A stretch of 64,000 nt of DNA from Aristophania vespae (GTDB lineage: Bacteria; Pseudomonadota; Alphaproteobacteria; Acetobacterales; Acetobacteraceae): contig NZ_CP047652.1 in the NCBI RefSeq assembly GCF_009906835.1, forward strand, positions 815,001 through 879,000. Direction: 5' to 3'. Shown one piece after another: positions 1-8,797 of this stretch (its first letter is position 1; each line of letters begins with the position of its first letter). The notes beneath the pieces were generated by a model that ran no database searches, was not told the origin of the DNA, and saw only the letters and a list, made by a program, of their open reading frames with translations. The position numbers and the translations under genes are program-made.

Positions 1-632
1 ATCAACATGGTTTTATTTGGTATTAATAGGTAGCACACAGCTATAAGTAGTGGAAATCTGAATGACTGTACATTTACAGCACTAAATCCCTTATTTGAAA
101 GTGATTTTGATATATATGTGCCCAGGGTCAAACTTGTTGAGGTAACAATACATACAAAACCAAGGACCAAAGCAAATATATAATTTGAGTCAAAGGGGTT
201 AGAGCGCTGTTTTTGCACAGCTAAAATCATTAAAAGTGCAACTGAAAGTAACAAAATTACAGCTGTGATAATGTTTTTCTTGTCTATAAAGTTTCTTTGA
301 CTAATTTCTATCAAAACTGAAATAATCGGACTGAGGGCGAAAATTATAGCCACCATAATAGATGGCTCGGTCCATTTTAAGCCAATAAATAATCCTGCCC
401 AAGAACCTAAAGTAGATATATTTAGCAACAGAATTAACTTACGAGACTTTATTATACTTTCTAATTTTATAGATGAAAATATAATAGTATTTAAAAAGAA
501 CCACCCCCAGGTAAATATAAAAGTCCAAAATAAGAGTACAAACAAGTTTATACTCTGTAATAAGTTAGAGAGGAACACATCTATGGTAGCTCCAAAGACG
601 CAATATCCAAGAATGTAAGCTGGGCCTTTCAC
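1..632 (-). CDS. EamA/DMT-like membrane exporter, partial
   Basis: Open frame on the minus strand that runs off the left edge; about 210 residues are visible. It begins with GTG at 632, one base after the stop of the ATP-grasp gene, so the two are probably translationally coupled. The protein is very hydrophobic, with about six membrane segments visible, for example around INLFVLLFWTFIFTWGWFF, IIFALSPIISVLI and ALVLGFVCIVTSTSL. Short charged loops and hairpin-like pairs of helices recall the ten-helix drug/metabolite transporter (EamA) superfamily. The family call is by general appearance only, since the C-terminal half is missing. Its position as last visible gene of a biosynthetic-looking operon suggests export of the product. 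It could instead be an importer or an unrelated membrane protein. Confidence 0.6.
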   Translation of the reverse strand, partial: MKGPAYILGYCVFGATIDVFLSNLLQSINLFVLLFWTFIFTWGWFFLNTIIFSSIKLESIIKSRKLILLLNISTLGSWAGLFIGLKWTEPSIMVAIIFALSPIISVLIEISQRNFIDKKNIITAVILLLSVALLMILAVQKQRSNPFDSNYIFALVLGFVCIVTSTSLTLGTYISKSLSNKGFSAVNVQSFRFPLLIAVCYLLIPNKTML

Positions 633-633
633 T

Positions 634-1890
634 TTAATAAACTTCGAACATACCTTTTTTTTCAAGCTCAACTATATATTGGTAGTCAGCATTAATTTGA
701 TGGATGTCACTATGACATAAGGCGATCCAGCCCGGCGAACTGCAAACATCTTTTGTAAGTCTGATATTCTGCCCAATGCTAGGTATGTTTGACTTTTTAT
801 AAGACGCCAAATTAAAAATAACGTCTAAATATTTAACTGATTTAACAATCCCTGACCTGGAAGATATTAGCTCTTTAATTTTTAGAAATTTTTGCGGTCT
901 GTATTCTTCTGAAATGGTTTTTAAAAAGCTTTCTGTAGAGCAGATACTCGATATAAGCTCATCGATTTGTGTTTTTTTCAATGCGAGGGATGACAATAGG
1001 GGAAAACCCGCCCCGTGTAGTCGAGCTCCTGTCTCAATTAAGGTCCATCCATCATGAGTTAAAAAAACTTCAGAATGGCCTGCTCCAAATTTGATATTAA
1101 GAGAATCCAGGCAGTTAAAAACGTAATTTTTAAGCTTTAACTGTTCCTGCTCATCTAGTGAAGTTAACTCCGTAAATTCACATACTGAGTTGGAACCATT
1201 ATGTTTGCCTTTTCCCATTTTCCATATGGCGCAGATTTTATGATGTCCATCATAACTAACGGTATCAACTACATATTCTTCACCTTCAATGAGAGGTTGC
1301 AGAATAATAACTTCATTCTTTAAATTAAGCTGATTTCTTGTTTCAAACAAATTCTTTGAGTAATTTTTTACATCCTCAATAGTGCTGCAAACAAAGACTG
1401 AGTCTGTCCCGCCGCTATCAACAGGTTTTAATATAAGTTTATTATAATTTTTAAGTAATTTTGACGCATAATCCGTAGCTTCATTTATATTCGTTATTTT
1501 ATAAGTAGGAATATGATTAATATTGTTGTTTTTTAAGCATTCCTGCATAAGATATTTATTGCGTCTGGTAGAACTTGATTTTGTTTCATTTCCTGCAAGA
1601 TCGAGAAGTTCTGCCAAATTATCGGCAAGTTCGATCCCTGTTTCACAACCAGCAATGACAGCGATAATATCATATTTTTTTAATTCTTTGACGGTATCTA
1701 GCCCTGCATATTGCAGGCTCATGAAAAAATCATCTTTTTTATAGCTGTTTGTTATTACTTGCGGTATGTCACTTCTACTTTGGATATGTAGGCATCTATA
1801 TCCTTCTTTGTTAAATGCAGGAGCGAGTTGATTTCCCGATGAATAAGCGTCAACGAGAACAACGATCTTTTTTGCGTCTTTAATGTTCAT
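634..1890 (-). CDS. ATP-grasp amino-acid/peptide ligase
   Basis: 418-residue ATP-grasp enzyme resembling the L-amino-acid ligases (BacD/RizA-like) that join two amino acids using ATP. Visible signatures: an N-terminal Rossmann-like region with AVIAGCETGIELADNLAE (about 77-94), the ATP-binding lysine in LILKPVDSGGTDSVF (K155), the segment LIEGEEYVVDTVSYDG (about 200-214), and the metal-binding C-terminal part with GAGHSEV (269-275) and ETGARLHGAG (286-295). Carbamoyl-phosphate synthase and biotin carboxylase are excluded by size and context. It lies 91 bases after the kinase-like gene and directly before the exporter, all on one strand. The likely role is condensation of an unusual amino acid, made by the upstream genes, with a second amino acid. 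The substrates cannot be read from sequence. Confidence 0.85.
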   Translation of the reverse strand: MNIKDAKKIVVLVDAYSSGNQLAPAFNKEGYRCLHIQSRSDIPQVITNSYKKDDFFMSLQYAGLDTVKELKKYDIIAVIAGCETGIELADNLAELLDLAGNETKSSSTRRNKYLMQECLKNNNINHIPTYKITNINEATDYASKLLKNYNKLILKPVDSGGTDSVFVCSTIEDVKNYSKNLFETRNQLNLKNEVIILQPLIEGEEYVVDTVSYDGHHKICAIWKMGKGKHNGSNSVCEFTELTSLDEQEQLKLKNYVFNCLDSLNIKFGAGHSEVFLTHDGWTLIETGARLHGAGFPLLSSLALKKTQIDELISSICSTESFLKTISEEYRPQKFLKIKELISSRSGIVKSVKYLDVIFNLASYKKSNIPSIGQNIRLTKDVCSSPGWIALCHSDIHQINADYQYIVELEKKGMFEVY

Positions 1891-1981
1891 ACGGCTTTAG
1901 TTACTCCATAGTATAAATAACGTATTAAATGCTCACAATTTACAACTTGTTTTACTGACAAGCTTGATAATTAGTGTTTAA

Positions 1982-2950
1982 TCATGTTTTAGCTGGAAAA
2001 ATATTGGTGAGTTCAGCAAAATCTGTATTCTGAATACTTTGAGCTGACTTCATCATTTCAAGGTATTTATCAGCCTTATTTTCGTTTGGTTGATATATTT
2101 TATATCTCCAATATCTCCATAACGACGTAAGTATGGCAGCATATTCTGTATATCTTTTTAAAACTTTTATTTCATTATTTTCTAATATTCTTGCAGAATA
2201 ATAGCCAGAAATCAGATATTTTGATTTTTCAGGCGATAATATTCCATTGACGCAACAAGTGCCGACTAAAGCCATAGCAATGTCAAAAACAGAATGGTAA
2301 ATGCATGCTAACTCAAAATCTATCATGCCAACAAATTGATCACCATTGACAAGCAAATTATCAAAGAAAAGGTCAGAGTGAATAAAAGAAGTAGGTAAGT
2401 CTTTAATTTCACTTATGGCAAGAGCTTTAAGTCTATTCTTTGCCCAGCCTTCATAATTCTTGTCAATATTTGCATTAAGAGCGGCCATGAATTTGTCCTG
2501 CTCATAAAATAATGAATTTGTTAAAAAATTAGGTGCAGGGAGGGTGTGCAACTTTGCCGTAGCAGCTCCAAGTTGCATAAGCATATTTTTACTAAAGTCA
2601 TGGCAGATTGTGCCGTCTATGTAAGTTCTTAATAGGGAGGGTTTCTCCCTTAATATAACAGAATTTCTTTTTTGTATTTTAGGCTTGATGAGTAAAGATG
2701 TCTTGTAGTGATGCGCTTCAAGCCACTCAAGGGTTTTTGCCATGAGTTCAACGTCTTCACGGCTTTGCTCTTCGATAATGCTAAAAACACAATGACCAAT
2801 ATTAGTTTCAAGGAAATAGTTCGTATTTCCCGAACCTTTTCCCAAAAAAGAACTATCTTCTACAGTTATACCGTAAAAAGCTTCTATATGCAGCACTTCG
2901 TCATCGCTTAATGTTAAAGTGCTTTCTGTTTCTTTACTCATATTGTTCAC
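1982..2950 (-). CDS. Homoserine-kinase-like phosphotransferase (APH fold)
   Basis: 322-residue protein of the aminoglycoside-phosphotransferase/choline-kinase fold, closest in appearance to type II homoserine kinase (ThrB), which is about 316 residues long. The catalytic loop is FIHSDLFFDNLL (H191, D193, N198), followed by the metal-binding MIDFELAC (D211). This pattern closely follows the HADLFRDN...IDF motif of ThrB. The N-terminal lobe has a glycine-rich loop LGKGSGNTNYFLET (about 36-49). The start overlaps the stop of the PLP-enzyme gene by 4 bases (ATGA), so the two are coupled. It probably phosphorylates the side-chain hydroxyl of homoserine or of a hydroxylated amino acid made by the neighbouring dioxygenase, creating a leaving group for the PLP enzyme. 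A drug-resistance role is possible but less likely in this setting. Confidence 0.8.
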   Translation of the reverse strand: MNNMSKETESTLTLSDDEVLHIEAFYGITVEDSSFLGKGSGNTNYFLETNIGHCVFSIIEEQSREDVELMAKTLEWLEAHHYKTSLLIKPKIQKRNSVILREKPSLLRTYIDGTICHDFSKNMLMQLGAATAKLHTLPAPNFLTNSLFYEQDKFMAALNANIDKNYEGWAKNRLKALAISEIKDLPTSFIHSDLFFDNLLVNGDQFVGMIDFELACIYHSVFDIAMALVGTCCVNGILSPEKSKYLISGYYSARILENNEIKVLKRYTEYAAILTSLWRYWRYKIYQPNENKADKYLEMMKSAQSIQNTDFAELTNIFPAKT

Positions 2951-4086
2951 TTAAGTGCCTGATGCAAATCTTCATACAAGTCATCGACATCTTCGATCCC
3001 GACTGACATTCGTATTAATTGCCGTGTAACACCTGATTTTTTTTGTTCCTGCTCGCTTAGGCTTCTAAATGAAGATGACGCCTGATAGGGAGAGTTTAAT
3101 GTCGTTTCTAGATCGCCTAAGCTATTTGAAGGAATAATTAAATTTAGCTTTTTCTGAAAGCTTGTCGTGTCAAATTTTTGAGCAATTTCAAAGCTCACTA
3201 ACCCACCAAATCCGCGCATCTGCTCGCGCGCAATTTCATGATTGTGATGGCCTGCTAGGCCAGGGTAATAGACTTTTGTAACATTTGGATTTTCATTTAA
3301 GCGGGAAGAAAGTTCCATCGCATTGTGATTAACCTTGGCCATGCGTATTGCCAAAGTGCGCAAACTTCGTTCTAGAAGATGGCATGATTGAGCATTCAGA
3401 CATCCTCCAAAATCATTCATATATTCAGTCATTAAAGAAATGGATTTTTCACTTCCTACGGCAATACCGCCTGATATATCACCGTGGCCACCTAAAAATT
3501 TTGTAGCGCTGTGCAAAACCAAGTCGATACCATATTCAAGGGGATTTTGGTTTATAGGTGTTGCTATAGTATTATCTATAACTGTAAATAAATTTTTGCT
3601 TTTAGCGAACTTCGCCAATAACTCAATATTTATAATTTTGAGCATTGGATTGGTAGGAGTTTCAATATATATTAATTTTGTATTTTGTTTTACACAATCA
3701 ATAACGCTATTTACTTCACAATTTTCTGATATGGTATAAGTTATCCCAAGTTTTGTAAGGTGGTTCTGAACAAATTTAAGGGCCCCGGAGTAAACACCAT
3801 TTTGTAAGACGATGTGATCACCCGATTTTAAATGAGCAAGCATGGCGGTGGAAAAAGCCGCCATGCCAGAACTAAATACTAAAGCAGCTTCGCCACCGCT
3901 TTCTAAGGCACACATTTTATTTGCAACAGCCCGTTGATTGGGCAAATTGCCATGTCTTGGATACACATCCTCTTTCATATCGAGGTGCTTATGCGAGCTT
4001 GCTGGAAATAATGGAGACAAAATGCCTCCATTCATCTTGTCGATAATTGTTCCGCTGTGAACCGCAATAGTTTCTTTAGATAACAC
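2947..4086 (-). CDS. Cys/Met-metabolism PLP enzyme (cystathionine gamma-synthase/lyase fold)
   Basis: 379-residue full-length member of the cystathionine gamma-synthase/gamma-lyase/methionine gamma-lyase superfamily. The PLP lysine is in VLHSATKFLGGHGD (K196). Also visible are YPRHGN (42-47) for phosphate contact, FSSGMAAFS (71-79), ETPTNPML (142-149), the cofactor-ring aspartate in VIDNTIATP (D171), and the C-terminal family signature RMSVGIEDVDDL. These enzymes catalyse gamma-elimination or gamma-replacement on amino acids activated at the gamma position; plant cystathionine gamma-synthase uses O-phosphohomoserine. The coupled kinase-like gene (4-base overlap) suggests a phospho-amino-acid substrate. 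It is 76 bases downstream of the dioxygenase gene. An ordinary role in methionine or cysteine metabolism cannot be excluded. Confidence 0.88.
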   Translation of the reverse strand: MLSKETIAVHSGTIIDKMNGGILSPLFPASSHKHLDMKEDVYPRHGNLPNQRAVANKMCALESGGEAALVFSSGMAAFSTAMLAHLKSGDHIVLQNGVYSGALKFVQNHLTKLGITYTISENCEVNSVIDCVKQNTKLIYIETPTNPMLKIINIELLAKFAKSKNLFTVIDNTIATPINQNPLEYGIDLVLHSATKFLGGHGDISGGIAVGSEKSISLMTEYMNDFGGCLNAQSCHLLERSLRTLAIRMAKVNHNAMELSSRLNENPNVTKVYYPGLAGHHNHEIAREQMRGFGGLVSFEIAQKFDTTSFQKKLNLIIPSNSLGDLETTLNSPYQASSSFRSLSEQEQKKSGVTRQLIRMSVGIEDVDDLYEDLHQALK

Positions 4087-4162
4087 TGTAACTGCCTGTT
4101 TTCTGATATTAAAAACGCGCTAGTACCATCACATTAATGATACCCGACACATAGAGTTTCGA

Positions 4163-4942
4163 TTATGAGGGACTGTTTGGCTTTGCAAACATAGGCGTAA
4201 AATCAATAAGTATAACATCGCGATAGCCGACATTTGTGTGTCCACTAACGCTTACTGGCTTTACCTGGTGCCATACCTGGTCATCGACTATGCCAATTGA
4301 ATCCAGCGGATTTAGCAGAGTATGTTCACAAAGAATATTGTCCTTGCTGTTATCTGTAATGATATTTTCACCGCCAGATAATCCTTCGCGATTGATCAAA
4401 TGTATCCAGGTGCAGGGTTCACCGTCCTTATGAAGTCGATTGGGTACAGCAACACCCGGAGATCCCGTCATTGCTTTTGTTCGAATGAAATGAATACCCA
4501 CTTCCATAGGAACAGTTGATGAATAGTGAGCTAAGGGAGAATTTTTAAAATCGTGTAAGATAAAGGATGTAATGAGATTATTTAACAAAATATCGTTAGG
4601 AACAGGCTGAAATTTTCGTGCTTCATCTATAACTTCGTCATTAAACTTTATATCCTGCTTATAGCAAGAAGCATGCTCAGTACAATGAGGGATTAAAAGA
4701 TTTAAGCAGGGTAAAAATACATATTTACTATGTTGCCGGTAACGACCAGAATCTTCACCATATGGATCGCGTTGAAGCGTATCAAAATGTTTTTGAATAA
4801 TGTCCAAGTCGGATTTTTGTGTGTCTGAAAGGCTAAAATCGTCTGAATCTAATTTGCAATATCCCAGATTTTTCATACTTAAATATGCATCTACACGGCA
4901 TGGTAATGCGTTTTCGAGTTTTTTGCTGTTTTGATTGATCAT
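4163..4942 (-). CDS. 2-oxoglutarate/Fe(II) amino-acid hydroxylase (IDO-like)
   Basis: 259-residue protein resembling the 2OG-Fe dioxygenase family typified by Bacillus L-isoleucine 4-hydroxylase, which hydroxylates free aliphatic amino acids. The iron triad is readable: H171 and D173 in NRLHKDGEPCTWIHL and H225 in DQVWHQVKPV. The likely oxoglutarate-binding arginine is R241 in GYRDVILIDFTPM. The segment INREGLSGGENIITDN (183-198) matches the family's conserved core. The aspartate of the HxD pair is present, so this should be a hydroxylase rather than a halogenase, in which that position is Gly or Ala. It is the first gene of the minus-strand cluster and is followed by the PLP enzyme. The substrate is unknown; Ile, Leu, Met or a related aliphatic amino acid is plausible from the family. 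Confidence 0.85.
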   Translation of the reverse strand: MINQNSKKLENALPCRVDAYLSMKNLGYCKLDSDDFSLSDTQKSDLDIIQKHFDTLQRDPYGEDSGRYRQHSKYVFLPCLNLLIPHCTEHASCYKQDIKFNDEVIDEARKFQPVPNDILLNNLITSFILHDFKNSPLAHYSSTVPMEVGIHFIRTKAMTGSPGVAVPNRLHKDGEPCTWIHLINREGLSGGENIITDNSKDNILCEHTLLNPLDSIGIVDDQVWHQVKPVSVSGHTNVGYRDVILIDFTPMFAKPNSPS

Positions 4943-6092
4943 TGTGTTACCCTCCCTTATTCTTCTGGCTGCAACATTTCAGGACAAAAATCCGGCTTTA
5001 TAAAAGTTAAGCGGTTCTTCCTTAGTGTCATGCAGAAGACGCGCATCAGTCACAGCAGCATTTTCGGGGTATTTATCAATTTTACATATATGAGCTGTTT
5101 TGACATGAAACGCATGAACAAGCTGATGTTTAAGGTTTATTTTAAAATATAGATATGTGCTATTTTTATTGTGACTGTTTTTTTCTTCAATATTCAAAGT
5201 AAATATACTAGAATATGAAGTGAAAGTTATAGGTAAACAAACCAACAAAAACACTACATTATAAGAACCATAAACTTCCATAAGTCATGCCTTTTATATG
5301 CACATTTTTGTTTTATTTTGTTGTCGCCACGCTTTTTTTAGAAAAGAAATAATTATTAAAACTATTCCAATAAATAAAAAAAACTTCAGTGACTTCAAAC
5401 AAAAAAAACTCTATGGAGGTAACTTAGTAAACAGGTATGAATTAATTATTAAGATGAATAAAAAAATATTTATCAAAATAAAAATTTTACTTAACATTAT
5501 GTTATTATTTTGATGAGAGCATAGAAAGTTTATTTGAGATTTTATATAATAAAGAGTAAATATTTCATTTTATGTAAAGTTATATTTAAAAAATAACCAA
5601 ATATCATCTTAATAACTGCCTTTTTTTATTAGAAAAGATAAATATTTTTTATTATTTTAATTTTAGCGTCTAATTTTCATAAATTGTCTAATATGAGTTT
5701 TGTAAAAAACGTGCAAATTCATCAAAATCTGACTTTATTGGATTACTTCGATTAAAGAGACTTGTGAAACAAGACATAATATTGGCGAGTATTAAAGCAT
5801 TTTATATATTAAAAAATAGCACTTAAGACCGTGATTTTACTATGTAAGATATGTTTCCGTAGAGGAAATATGGTGGTCAAAAAGCTATAAATATAAAAGC
5901 CACCTTTAACTGTGTAATTTTTTTGCAACCGATTGATTTTCAAACTGATAGAAATAAGCAGCGTTTTAGCTTGGACATAGTCATTACCATAAAAATGTTA
6001 GAATCCAGCTTTGATGCACATAACAAAATAATATGCAGTAAATGCGGTAACGAGAAAAAAAGAAACTCCAAATTTTTGCATAACCACAAAAA
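4943..6092. other. AT-rich non-coding stretch upstream of the biosynthetic cluster
   Basis: About 1.1 kb of very AT-rich sequence between the divergently oriented dioxygenase cluster and the slt terminator. Only short open frames occur, without convincing ribosome sites or recognisable products, including 4979-5281 on minus and 5298-5513 and 5923-6111 on plus. The last has a TTG start and a CxxC pair, but I do not believe it is a gene. The promoter of the biosynthetic cluster must lie in the left part. No operator was recognised. Confidence 0.5.
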
Positions 6093-6123
6093 AAGAAATG
6101 ACGATAGATAGTCGTCATTTCTT
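6093..6123 (-). terminator. Rho-independent terminator of slt
   Basis: Perfect 12-bp stem (AAGAAATGACGA at 6093-6104 with TCGTCATTTCTT at 6112-6123) and a 7-base loop. Read on the minus strand the stem is followed by a run of seven T bases, as expected for a terminator of the minus-strand slt gene that ends at 6186. Confidence 0.85.
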
Positions 6124-6185
6124 CATAAAAAATAGCCTAGGGCTTTGCGTTTTAAGGGTTTCGCTATGCCGTAGCAGACAAATAA

Positions 6186-8051
6186 TTACTCATAAAAAGC
6201 CACGTCAGTCATAATATGTTCAATATATAAACGCGTTTCTTTGAGTGGAAAATTAATAGTCCATGTCAGCAAATTTTCATCATCTGTCTGAGGCATTTTG
6301 GAAATGTTATCGTTGGTTACAGCTTGAGAGGCATTAAGGCGGCTTACTCTTGTGGGGCCTGCATTATAAGCTGCAAGAGTATAAGGAATAATGCCGTTAA
6401 AGCGGGTTAAAAGCTCAGAAAGATAAAAACTGCCAATTAAAAGATTAGTTTGAGGATCAAGTAATAAAGGTGCACTAACAGTTCCTACATTGTGTTTTCG
6501 GCTTACTTCTTGAGCTGTAGGTAGCCGTAACTGTGTTAGCCCATAAGCAGGAGAGGGACTTATGGCTTGTGGATCACCGCTACTCTCCTGCCTTACTAAA
6601 GCAGGTAACAAACCTTTAGGAAGTGAGACCAGCTTTTGGTTTTCAAGAGCCAGGTTCTGATTATAGGGAAGAGGATGTCCTTCTGGATATAAAATCTCAC
6701 CTGCTCTGGCTAATTTTCGAGAGGCTAAGATGGCAGCTTTAGGCACATTTAAAGATAATGAAAGATGAGCAACTGATACTTGCTCACTCAAATGAGGGGT
6801 GTGAGCATATAAGTAAGTCATAAAGATTGTTGAATTTTCCGTATCGCCTTGCGCAGCAAGTTCACGGGCAGCGTTTGACAAATCAAGTCGGCTAATAGTC
6901 GTGCCCTGAAGTGCCTTAAGCTGAGTAAGTTTACTATGTAATATTGATTTAAAGCGTGTTGAGCGTTGCTCAATTGCAAAAAAAGGAGAATGCGTTATGT
7001 GGGCCAAGGCATATTGCCCATAAAAACTAGTGGGATAGGCGGCAGCCTGATTAAAAAATGACTGGGCCTGAGAGCTATTATTTGTAAATTCAGCACATCT
7101 ACCAAGCCAATAAAATCCCTTGGCTCGTATATTAACTGACGCGTCTTGAGCCAAATGCTGAAAAAATATTTCTGCCTGAGCAGGATTTTTTAAAGAAACA
7201 AGACTGACATAACCACTCAGGAAAAATGCTTCATGCTGAATGGGCATTTTGGGAAAAGTGAGAAGTGGGGCAAGAAGATTAAGGGCTTTTTCGTTATCAG
7301 TTGTGTTATTATTGCCCATAAAATAACGCGCATAGGCCAAATTTTCAAAGGCCCATAATGTGGGATCTTTTAAAGTAGTTTTTTCAAGTTTCAGACCTTT
7401 TTCCTGCCATAGATTAAAGCCTTCATCAAATCTATTATTGCGACGCAAATAATTTAATCTAAGCCTTATAAGTGTAGGATCTTGCTGTTGTGAATCAACA
7501 ATTGCAAAAAGCTGATCTGCGTTATTAAGCGAAAAACGCTGCGAAAAACGTGCCTGAGCCAGCGTCTGCTGAGGTAAAGTTAAGCGCTTGATCTGCCTAG
7601 AAGCAGCAAGTTTCAGGCCCTTTTTTTCCAAATTCTGATAACGTATCCAGTTATCTTTAATAGTCAGGTTTGTTCGATAGGTTTTAAGAAAATTTTGCTC
7701 ATTATTATTATCGCTTAGCCCTTCACGCCAAAGCTTTCGAGCCTGATCTGCTGCATTATGCAGAAAAGGGTCACAATGGATGATGGTAGAAAGTTGCGTA
7801 AGTGGAAAAATAGGGCAGTATTTTTTTAAAACTGATGGATCAGTTTCGTGATTTAAGGCATTTTCAAAGCGCCATACTATGCGTGTCTGCAACGGCCATT
7901 CAGGCTTTATTTTTAAAAAATCTCCATATTTCTGGACAGGAAATCCTGTTGCTCCTGGAGATGTAAGAGTTAACCATTCTGTCAGGCGAGGTGAATAGGG
8001 GCTTGCTTGGGCCATAAGAGGAGGGGGGAAAGCGACTAACCCCACCCCCAA
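6186..8051 (-). CDS. slt: Soluble lytic murein transglycosylase
   Basis: Periplasmic enzyme that cleaves peptidoglycan glycan strands to give 1,6-anhydro-muropeptides. A long alpha-superhelical N-terminal region (about residues 20-470) is followed by a lysozyme-like SLT domain. The catalytic glutamate is E489 in ALVRQESSGDP, followed by the family motifs YGLTQLRLPTA and YTLAAYNAGPTRV. The open frame can start only at TTG (8051) and then lacks the beginning of a signal peptide (it reads GVGLVAFPPPLMAQAS). The true start is probably the ATG at 8098, inside the end of the TerC-family gene. It has an AAGG ribosome site, and one extra base in the six-T run (A run at 8050-8055 on plus) would join it in frame to give an intact signal peptide. 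See the finding on the frameshift. Confidence 0.9.
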   Translation of the reverse strand: MGVGLVAFPPPLMAQASPYSPRLTEWLTLTSPGATGFPVQKYGDFLKIKPEWPLQTRIVWRFENALNHETDPSVLKKYCPIFPLTQLSTIIHCDPFLHNAADQARKLWREGLSDNNNEQNFLKTYRTNLTIKDNWIRYQNLEKKGLKLAASRQIKRLTLPQQTLAQARFSQRFSLNNADQLFAIVDSQQQDPTLIRLRLNYLRRNNRFDEGFNLWQEKGLKLEKTTLKDPTLWAFENLAYARYFMGNNNTTDNEKALNLLAPLLTFPKMPIQHEAFFLSGYVSLVSLKNPAQAEIFFQHLAQDASVNIRAKGFYWLGRCAEFTNNSSQAQSFFNQAAAYPTSFYGQYALAHITHSPFFAIEQRSTRFKSILHSKLTQLKALQGTTISRLDLSNAARELAAQGDTENSTIFMTYLYAHTPHLSEQVSVAHLSLSLNVPKAAILASRKLARAGEILYPEGHPLPYNQNLALENQKLVSLPKGLLPALVRQESSGDPQAISPSPAYGLTQLRLPTAQEVSRKHNVGTVSAPLLLDPQTNLLIGSFYLSELLTRFNGIIPYTLAAYNAGPTRVSRLNASQAVTNDNISKMPQTDDENLLTWTINFPLKETRLYIEHIMTDVAFYE

Positions 8052-8075
8052 AAAACGTGCTTAGTCCGAAGAAAT

Positions 8076-8666
8076 CTAAGAAAGTTTCCAAATTTCATAA
8101 ATACCTTGCATGAATAATTTCAGCCCGACCACTAACACAATAAAGAGCCCAACCCAATTTAACCATTTAAAACGCTTTAAAAACCAGGTGGTAATATTAG
8201 CAGCTAGAGCAATGATTATGACCGAAATAATTAAGCCTATGGTCATAATAAGGGGGTGTTTTTCCGCTGCTCCTGCTACAGCAATTACATTATCAAAGCT
8301 CAAGGCTAGATCGGCTATAATAATTTGTAAAATTGCTTCGCCTACCGAAGAAGAATCCGAGATTCTTAAATTATCCTGCGAGTTTCTGAAATTTATAAAT
8401 GTTTTCCAGCATATCCAGAAAAGCAAAAGCCCACCAATTAATTTTAATCCTTCAAATTTTAAAAGGTGATTGGCGATAAGGGCCAAGGCGATGCGCAAAA
8501 CAGCGCCTGCAACTGTGCCAGATAAAATGGCGGTCCATTTTTGCTTTTCATTCAGCCGCTGAACAGAAAATGCGATAATGGCTATATTTGAACCAGCTAA
8601 GGCAAAATCTATAAGAAAAACTGCGATCAGGGCTGAAAGAGAGTTTAAAAAAGTTACAATTGTCAA
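8076..8666 (-). CDS. TerC/YjbE-family integral membrane protein
   Basis: 196-residue membrane protein of the TerC family (YjbE-type), with about six to seven hydrophobic segments. Family members are linked to metal-ion (Mn, tellurite) homeostasis. The second conserved acidic motif is intact (ADLALSFDNVIAVAGAA, about 118-134). The first is altered: IDFALAGSNIAIIA (20-33) has serine where the family usually has aspartate (DN). The gene ends at 8076, and the probable slt start (8098) lies inside it, so the two genes look co-transcribed. Transport of a specific metal cannot be inferred from the sequence alone. Confidence 0.8.
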   Translation of the reverse strand: MTIVTFLNSLSALIAVFLIDFALAGSNIAIIAFSVQRLNEKQKWTAILSGTVAGAVLRIALALIANHLLKFEGLKLIGGLLLFWICWKTFINFRNSQDNLRISDSSSVGEAILQIIIADLALSFDNVIAVAGAAEKHPLIMTIGLIISVIIIALAANITTWFLKRFKWLNWVGLFIVLVVGLKLFMQGIYEIWKLS

Positions 8667-8797
8667 AGTCGTACCTCTCCAATCAGAAAAAAACGAACCT
8701 ATATTAATATGGAGTAATATATTGCCTGACTCTGGGCAAAAGAGAGTTAATTAGCTAAGCACATCCTCAAATTTGTTTTTCTATTGGAGTTGCCCTC

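Noticed and set aside
4163-4942. 2OG enzyme as a halogenase
   Set aside because: The HxD pair is complete (H171, D173); halogenases have Gly or Ala in place of the Asp.
4979-5281. 100-residue minus-strand frame before the dioxygenase gene
   Set aside because: No ribosome site, odd composition and no family likeness; it lies where the promoter is expected.
5923-6111. 62-residue plus-strand frame with a CxxC pair
   Set aside because: Starts with TTG without a ribosome site, and its 3' end is the slt terminator stem.
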